Below are positions 31,738 to 36,084 of a stretch of 36,084 nucleotides of DNA, one piece after another. The DNA lies in NCBI GenBank assembly GCA_030652255.1, contig JAUSAZ010000003.1, forward strand, positions 1 through 36,084, in the 5' to 3' direction. Every line of letters starts with the position of its first letter. The stretch's first letter is position 1. The stretch comes from Myxococcales bacterium (lineage in GTDB: Bacteria; Myxococcota_A; Polyangia; Polyangiales; Ga0077539). The notes beneath the pieces are model-generated. The model was not told where the DNA came from. It made no database searches and was given only the letters and a program-made list of their open reading frames with translations. Made by a program: the position numbers and the translations under genes.

Positions 31738-33450
31738 TCACCAGTCGAAGGTCGTGGAGAGACCGGCGCCGAAGCCGCCGTTCTGGATGTTGCGGAGCTG
31801 GTACGAGCCGCGGGCGGCGAGGGTGAGCCAGCGCGTCGCGCGCCAGCCGACCTGCCCCACCACGCGGAACATCGGGTCGCCCGAGGCGACGGACTGGTTG
31901 AACACCTCCCCCTGCGCCAGCATCGGCACCGCGGGGTGGGGGTGGAAGTTGAGCGCGAAGAAGGCCTTCTGCCCGACCTCCGTGAGCACGTCGCCGCCGA
32001 CCACCAGGTTGGTGCGCTGCTCGTACCCGATGCGCAGCCGGGCCTGCGCGCCGCCGACGAGTCCGCCGCGGTGCACGCCCACCTGACCGCGCGCGATGAG
32101 GTGCACGAAGTCCGACAGCGCGAACTCCAGCTCGTGGTAGCCGTACACCACCGTCGAGGGCTCCGAGACGCGGTCGCCCGGCAGGCTCGCCAGGGGGAGG
32201 CCCTCGCCGCCGTACACGCCGAAGCCCACGCGGTAGCCGTAGAGCGCGCGGGTGTCGACGCGCTGGAGGAAGTCGCCCTCGATCAGCACGAAGCGCTGCG
32301 CGACGTAGCGGGTGCCGATGGTGCGAGAGCCCACGTCGGCGAAGTCGGCGCGCAGGTCGATGCGGGTGCGGCCTCGGGGGTCGGGCGCGTCGCCCGGTCC
32401 CGCCTCGACGGACACCCGGCGGGGGTTGCCCGCGGTGCCCACCACGGGAACGGCCGCGCCGCCCTCGACGTCGAGCTCGACGAAGTACTCGAAGCCCTCC
32501 AGCGTCACCAGCGCCCGCGGAACCTCCCCCCGCACGAAGCCGTCCCCCTCGCGCGTGAGGTTCACCATGACGTAGCTCTCGGCGCCGGGGCGCCGCGCGC
32601 CGATGCGCCCGCCGAGCACCTGCGCACCGGTGAGCTGCAGGGCGACGAGCGCGGGGTCGCCCAGGCGCAGCGACTCCGCGGGCGCTCCCCGAAGCACTGG
32701 GGGCGGTGGCGCTGCAGGCGCGCGCGGGGCCTCGGGCGCAGCGCTCGTGAGGGACACGATCTCCGCGCGGATGCGATCGGTCCACGGGCTGCCGCGGTGC
32801 TCGCGGAGATACGACGCCCAGCGGGCGACGCGCTCGGCCGGGCGCTGTCCCAGCGTCGCCAGGAAGACCGCGAGCACGGCGCGCTCCTCGGCTGCGACGC
32901 CCGGCGCACAGGGCGGCGGGGCGGTCGGTGGCGTAGCCGCGGCGACCGCGGTGACCGGCCACTCGTCGGCCGCGGTGGAGGCCCGGGTGGTGGCCGGAGC
33001 GGTCGTCGGGGTGACCGCGCGAGTGGCCGCGGGAGTGGTCGCACGGGTGGTCGTCGGAGTGGCCGCGCGGGTGGCCGCGCGGGTGGCTTCGGCGAGAGCG
33101 GGCGAGACGACGCGGTCGCCCACGGCGGGCGGCCGGAGCAGGGCGCCCGTGAGGCGCAGCACCGAGAGGGCCTCGCCGACGCTGTAGACCTGGAGGGTTC
33201 CGAGGGGATAGCGGTCGCGCAGGGCCTGGCCCGTGATGGGGTGGCGCACCGTGAGCGGGCGCAGCACGGGGACACGATCGCCCTCGACGAGCCCCGCGTC
33301 GTGCCCGAGATCGACCACGAGCAGGTCGCCGTCGACGCGCACCACCGTGCCCTCGCGGTGCGCGGCCTCTGGCGCCGGCTGCGCGGACGCAGCGCTCCCT
33401 GCGGTCACCATCGCCGCAGCGAGGTGCCGTCCCCAACGTGAACCTGTCAT
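31738..33450 (-). CDS. Outer-membrane beta-barrel protein with SH3-like start, TR-rich linker and beta-sandwich (A)
   Basis: 570 residues. GGAGG lies 9 bases before the ATG. Signal peptide to about SAASA-Q. Residues 30-115 resemble a small beta domain (EGTVVRVDGDLLVVDLGHDA; GDRVPVLRPL). A Thr/Ala/Arg low-complexity linker (about 122-165) follows, then a helical segment (VLAVFLATLGQRPAERVARW), a beta-sandwich (about 260-340; FEYFVELDVEGG, GNPRRVSVEAGPGD) and a C-terminal barrel starting DLRADFADVGS and ending STTFDW. The beta-sandwich and barrel match the downstream protein, so the two are paralogues. First gene of an apparent three-gene operon. Function unknown. Confidence 0.75.
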   Translation of the reverse strand: MTGSRWGRHLAAAMVTAGSAASAQPAPEAAHREGTVVRVDGDLLVVDLGHDAGLVEGDRVPVLRPLTVRHPITGQALRDRYPLGTLQVYSVGEALSVLRLTGALLRPPAVGDRVVSPALAEATRAATRAATPTTTRATTPAATRAVTPTTAPATTRASTAADEWPVTAVAAATPPTAPPPCAPGVAAEERAVLAVFLATLGQRPAERVARWASYLREHRGSPWTDRIRAEIVSLTSAAPEAPRAPAAPPPPVLRGAPAESLRLGDPALVALQLTGAQVLGGRIGARRPGAESYVMVNLTREGDGFVRGEVPRALVTLEGFEYFVELDVEGGAAVPVVGTAGNPRRVSVEAGPGDAPDPRGRTRIDLRADFADVGSRTIGTRYVAQRFVLIEGDFLQRVDTRALYGYRVGFGVYGGEGLPLASLPGDRVSEPSTVVYGYHELEFALSDFVHLIARGQVGVHRGGLVGGAQARLRIGYEQRTNLVVGGDVLTEVGQKAFFALNFHPHPAVPMLAQGEVFNQSVASGDPMFRVVGQVGWRATRWLTLAARGSYQLRNIQNGGFGAGLSTTFDW

Positions 33451-33512
33451 CGATTGATGCCTCCGGACAGGGCCCGTGTGCAGCGCCCGTGCCGCGCGGC
33501 GGGAGTTGGGCG

Positions 33513-33518
33513 TACGAT
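33513..33518 (+). promoter_or_regulatory. -10-like box TACGAT before the FG-GAP lipoprotein gene
   Basis: TACGAT lies eight bases before the ATG at 33527 and fits TANNNT. No Shine-Dalgarno sequence precedes this start. Confidence 0.4.
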
Positions 33519-33526
33519 CGACGGCG

Positions 33527-35665
33527 ATGCGCCTCTCCCCGCGGCTCCCGGTGCTCTCCCTCGTTGGCCTCCTGGGATCGGGCTGCGGTCTGCTGATCGA
33601 GCCGTCGATTCCGTACGACCCTTCGCCCGACGCGGGCGCCGTGCTCGACACCTCGACCGTGGACGCCTCGACGGACGACCGCATCGACGCCGCGGCGGAC
33701 CTCCCCCGGGTCGACACCTCTGCGGAGACCGGGGTGGACGCCCGGGTGGACGTCGGGACCGATGCCCCGCTCGACGCCGGAATGGACGTCGGGGTGGACG
33801 TTCCGGGCGATGTCGGGATGGATGTCGGGATGGATGTCGGGATGGATATCGGCGCGGACGTCCCTCGCGATATCGGAATGGATATCGGGATGGATGTCCC
33901 TCGCGATATCGGAATGGATATCGGAACGGACGTCCCTCGCGACGTCGGCTTCGATATCGGCATGGATGTCCCTCGCGATGTCGGCTTCGATGTCGGCTTC
34001 GACGTGGGCTTCGACGTGGGCTTCGACGTGGGCTTCGATGTCGGGACGGACGTGCCTCGCGACGTGCCGCCCGACACGCAGGACGCGCCGACGGTCGACG
34101 TGTTGCAGTGCCCGCCGGGGCGACCGATCCTGCGCGGGCCCTGGTCGGGGGCGATGGTCCGCGGCGATCGCCCGCGCTTGCGCTTCGAGCTGGGCGCCTG
34201 CGGCGGCGTGCTGGAGATCAGCCGCAGCCGCGCCTTCACCACCATCGCGCAGACCCTCTCCCTGGCGCCCTCTGCCACCTCTGCGCTGCCCTCGGCGCTG
34301 ACCCGCGGCGTGCCGTGGTTCTGGCGGGTGCGCATCCCCTCTGTCGCCGACCCGACGCTCTCCACCTCGGCGGTCAACGAGTTCCGGGTGGTGCACGACG
34401 TGCTCCTCTCGACCGCGCGCACCGAAGGGGTCTTCGCGACCCTCCCCGACGGCAACGGCGACGGCATCCCCGACCTCGTCATCGGCGCCCCCGCCCAGGA
34501 TTCCCCCGACGACGCCGGGGTCGCCACCGGGCACGTCTACGTGCTCCCGGGCGGCGCCGGGCTCGCGGGCGCCCCGCTCACCGCCGCGCAGGTGCTCTCC
34601 CCCGGCAGCGGGGGCGACGCCGGATCGCGCGCCACCTACGGCGCCCGCATCACGGGCGGCGACATCAACGGCGACGGCTTCCCCGACCTCGTCGTGGCCT
34701 CCCGCGGCCCCCGGGTGTACGTGCACTTCGGGTCGTCGACGGGCTTCTCGGCCACCCCGTCGGCCACGATCACCATCCCGCAGACGGCGGTGCAGCCTCC
34801 GGTCCCGGCGGTCGCGGGCGTCGGGGACTTCGACCGCGACGGGTTCTGCGACGTGGTGATCGGCGTCGCGCGGCTGATGGGCCAGCGCCGCGGCAACATC
34901 ATCCGATATCGCGGCGTGGCCGGCGGGCTGGAGTTCGTCGGCGCGGACGTCGACTCGCGGGACAACGTCCTCCTGGGCTACGCGGTCGCGCCTGCGGGCG
35001 ACGTCGACAGCGACGGCTACGGCGACTTCGTGCTCGGCAACATCGGCGTCACGGCCGAGGGCGCGACCACCGGCGAGGTGCGGGTGCGGCCGAGCTCCGA
35101 CGGGGCGTACTCGCTGATCCCGTCGACGGGCTCGGCCTTCGCGGCGGACTTCGGTCGCTACGTCTCTGCCGGAGGGGACATCGACGGCGACGGGCTCGGC
35201 GACGTGATCGTGGGGCAGGGGAGCAACCCCGTGCTGTGGTCCGCCGGGACGAGCGCGTCGCGCGCCCTCGCGTCGCCCATCGACGCGCTCAGCACCACCG
35301 TCGGGTCGCTGCTCACGCCCGTCGGGGACGTCAACGCCGACGGCCGCGACGACCTCGTGCGCTGGATGCCCGGGAGCTCGTCGGCGGTGGTCCGCGGCGG
35401 GCTGCTCCCGATCTTCGAGCTAGGCCTCACGGACGCCGCGGTGACGGGCGCCACGCTGGTCCAGGTGGCCGGCGCGGGCGACCTCGACAACGACGGCCGC
35501 GACGACATGGTGACCACCTGGCGCCGCGGGGCGAACAACCCCTTCGTGGTGGTGTTCCGGGTGCGCCCGACCGGCCTGCTCGGGGCCGACCGGGTCGACG
35601 TGCTCGCGAGCTACTCGCTCGTCAGCGAAGCCCGCCTCGGCACCGCCATCGGGACCGCGTTCTGA
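33527..35665 (+). CDS. FG-GAP repeat lipoprotein with a long DVG/VPRD stalk
   Basis: 712 residues. Signal peptide with lipobox LLGSGC (Cys20). Residues about 40-195 form a repetitive Asp-rich stalk (MDVGMDVGMDIGADVPRD and GFDVGFDVGFDVG). After a small domain (about 205-300) come seven FG-GAP/VCBS calcium-binding motifs: DGNGDGIPD, DINGDGFPD, DFDRDGFCD, DVDSDGYGD, DIDGDGLGD, DVNADGRDD and DLDNDGRDD. These motifs build a beta-propeller like that of integrin alpha chains. A lipid-anchored surface protein for Ca-dependent adhesion or binding is likely. An upstream in-frame start (33476) lacks support. Divergent from the outer-membrane barrel operon. Confidence 0.88.
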   Translation: MRLSPRLPVLSLVGLLGSGCGLLIEPSIPYDPSPDAGAVLDTSTVDASTDDRIDAAADLPRVDTSAETGVDARVDVGTDAPLDAGMDVGVDVPGDVGMDVGMDVGMDIGADVPRDIGMDIGMDVPRDIGMDIGTDVPRDVGFDIGMDVPRDVGFDVGFDVGFDVGFDVGFDVGTDVPRDVPPDTQDAPTVDVLQCPPGRPILRGPWSGAMVRGDRPRLRFELGACGGVLEISRSRAFTTIAQTLSLAPSATSALPSALTRGVPWFWRVRIPSVADPTLSTSAVNEFRVVHDVLLSTARTEGVFATLPDGNGDGIPDLVIGAPAQDSPDDAGVATGHVYVLPGGAGLAGAPLTAAQVLSPGSGGDAGSRATYGARITGGDINGDGFPDLVVASRGPRVYVHFGSSTGFSATPSATITIPQTAVQPPVPAVAGVGDFDRDGFCDVVIGVARLMGQRRGNIIRYRGVAGGLEFVGADVDSRDNVLLGYAVAPAGDVDSDGYGDFVLGNIGVTAEGATTGEVRVRPSSDGAYSLIPSTGSAFAADFGRYVSAGGDIDGDGLGDVIVGQGSNPVLWSAGTSASRALASPIDALSTTVGSLLTPVGDVNADGRDDLVRWMPGSSSAVVRGGLLPIFELGLTDAAVTGATLVQVAGAGDLDNDGRDDMVTTWRRGANNPFVVVFRVRPTGLLGADRVDVLASYSLVSEARLGTAIGTAF
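33778..34068. repeat. Tandem 12-bp-based repeats encoding the D(V/I)G stalk
   Basis: Near-identical 12-bp units (ATGGATGTCGGG, TTCGACGTGGGC and variants) plus a larger recurring VPRD segment (GTCCCTCGCGAT) fill about 290 bp. The five GFDV units at 33978-34038 are almost the same at the DNA level, which points to recent expansion. Confidence 0.85.
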
Positions 35666-35672
35666 TCGGGCT

Positions 35673-35697
35673 GACAGCGCCTCGCCGCGGAGCTGTC
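35673..35697 (+). terminator. Hairpin after the FG-GAP lipoprotein gene
   Basis: GACAGC (35673-35678) and GCTGTC (35692-35697) pair across 13 bases, 8 bases after the stop codon. No T tract. Confidence 0.35.
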
Positions 35698-35708
35698 GGC
35701 GCTCCGGG

Positions 35709-35727
35709 CCGCGCCCTCGGTGCGCGG
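35709..35727 (+). terminator. Second GC hairpin after the FG-GAP lipoprotein gene
   Basis: CCGCGC (35709-35714) and GCGCGG (35722-35727) pair around a 7-base loop. With the preceding hairpin it may end transcription before the next lipoprotein gene. Without a T tract the call is tentative. Confidence 0.35.
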
Positions 35728-35793
35728 TCCGGCGAGGCTGCGCTCGGAGGCGAATCGGGTCGCGCCGCGGTCGACGCCGCGCTCGCGCCTTCG

Positions 35794-35799
35794 TAGCCT
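35794..35799 (+). promoter_or_regulatory. -10-like box TAGCCT before the last lipoprotein gene
   Basis: TAGCCT lies six bases before the GTG at 35806 and fits TANNNT, suggesting a leaderless transcript. Confidence 0.35.
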
Positions 35800-35805
35800 G
35801 CACTC

Positions 35806-36084
35806 GTGGCAAGCATGACCCTGGGAACCCCCACCACCGCCCTCGTCGAGCCCGCCGGAGCGACGAGGCCGCTGGGGGTGTTCATCCGTGGCGCGCGGGC
35901 CCTCCTGCTCGGCGGCGCCCTCGCGTCGTGCGCCGGGTCTGGCACCCGCAACGCCGCGGACGCCACGGCTCCCGTCGATCTCGGCGTGGTGAACGACCTC
36001 TCCCCTCCGCCGGACCAGGGCCCCGCGGACGCCTCGGCGGACGACGCGCTCTACGTGCTCGATGCGAGCATCGACCTGCCCGGT
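35806..36084 (+). CDS. Lipoprotein, N-terminal part (runs off the window)
   Basis: 93 codons are visible and the frame is open at the window end. From GTG (35806) the protein has a short lead, a hydrophobic stretch (VFIRGARALLLGGALASC) with lipobox ALASC, then an Asp/Pro/Ala-rich stalk (PPPDQGPADASADDALYVLD). Alternative starts are ATG 35815 and GTG 35878; the last gives the most typical signal peptide, but the TAGCCT box favours 35806. It resembles the N-terminus of the previous lipoprotein in design. The functional domain is beyond the window. Confidence 0.7.
   Translation, partial: MASMTLGTPTTALVEPAGATRPLGVFIRGARALLLGGALASCAGSGTRNAADATAPVDLGVVNDLSPPPDQGPADASADDALYVLDASIDLPG

Noticed and set aside
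33778..34068. Possible CRISPR or satellite repeat
   Set aside because: Units of 12 bp are contiguous and in frame, encoding a D(V/I)G stalk; there are no spacers.
28871..34726. A single 1951-codon minus-strand frame over the whole lipoprotein and barrel region
   Set aside because: Only its last 571 codons (from ATG 30586) are a real gene. The rest lies out of frame with two well-supported outer-membrane genes and is antisense to the FG-GAP lipoprotein.
1..36084. rRNA, tRNA, replication origin or attachment sites
   Set aside because: No cloverleaf-like, rRNA-like, DnaA-box-cluster or integrase-linked repeat pattern was seen on reading both strands. A tRNAscan-SE or Infernal run would be decisive.

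Overview
The window is 36 kb of very GC-rich bacterial DNA. It suggests a myxobacterium-like member of the Myxococcota (class Polyangia, Sandaracinus-like); this is inferred from gene style, not from a marker gene. The signs are lipoproteins with Asp/Gly/Val/Pro stalks, Cys-rich 'HCGACG..C' repeats joined to a fibrinogen-like domain, FG-GAP lipoproteins, many orphan histidine kinases, an NtrC-family activator and Uma2/HNH genes. I see no rRNA, tRNA, CRISPR array, integrase or transposase.

Layout. 1-7652: the 3' end of a sensor kinase coupled to a double cyclic-nucleotide-binding protein, a phytoene-desaturase-like FAD oxidoreductase, a small Tyr-rich lipoprotein, an unusual 125-bp nested inverted repeat, an AI-2E-type permease (minus), an Acg-like nitroreductase and a three-part SRPBCC protein. 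7679-13447: a stress and regulation block. On the minus strand it has a universal stress protein, a CBS-CheB fusion, an Hsp20 and a triple-BON protein; on the plus strand an NtrC-family regulator overlapping a PAS histidine kinase. 13746-19292: an 1848-residue lipoprotein of about 19 BIG2-like domains. 19419-24677: a small CxxC protein, a PAS-GAF kinase, a second Hsp20, an 82-residue unknown and a hybrid kinase. 24768-28849: a luciferase-like monooxygenase divergent from a VOC dioxygenase-like protein, then an accessory patch (Uma2 nuclease, a two-helix membrane protein, an HGGxSTG-like protein, a basic small protein, an HNH endonuclease) that looks like phage residue. 28871-33450 (minus): an apparent operon of two related outer-membrane beta-barrel proteins and a fibrinogen-domain lipoprotein. 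33527-end: an FG-GAP lipoprotein with a long repeat stalk and the start of another lipoprotein.

Main result. Four genes (hsp20 copy 1, the BON gene, the giant BIG2 lipoprotein, hsp20 copy 2) each have upstream the same strict sequence YGGCAY-N5-RTGCT, with GG and GC separated by exactly 10 bases. This is the layout of a sigma-54 (-24/-12) promoter. A fifth, slightly weaker copy (TGGAAT-N5-ATGCT) precedes the NtrC-family activator itself. I infer a local sigma-54 regulon in which the PAS kinase and NtrC-type regulator (10864-13447) switch on small heat-shock proteins, a BON protein and a giant surface lipoprotein. The sequence motifs are directly visible; the regulatory wiring is inference.

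A second theme is genes without a Shine-Dalgarno sequence. Six starts have a TANNNT -10-like box 6-9 bases upstream, which suggests leaderless mRNAs.
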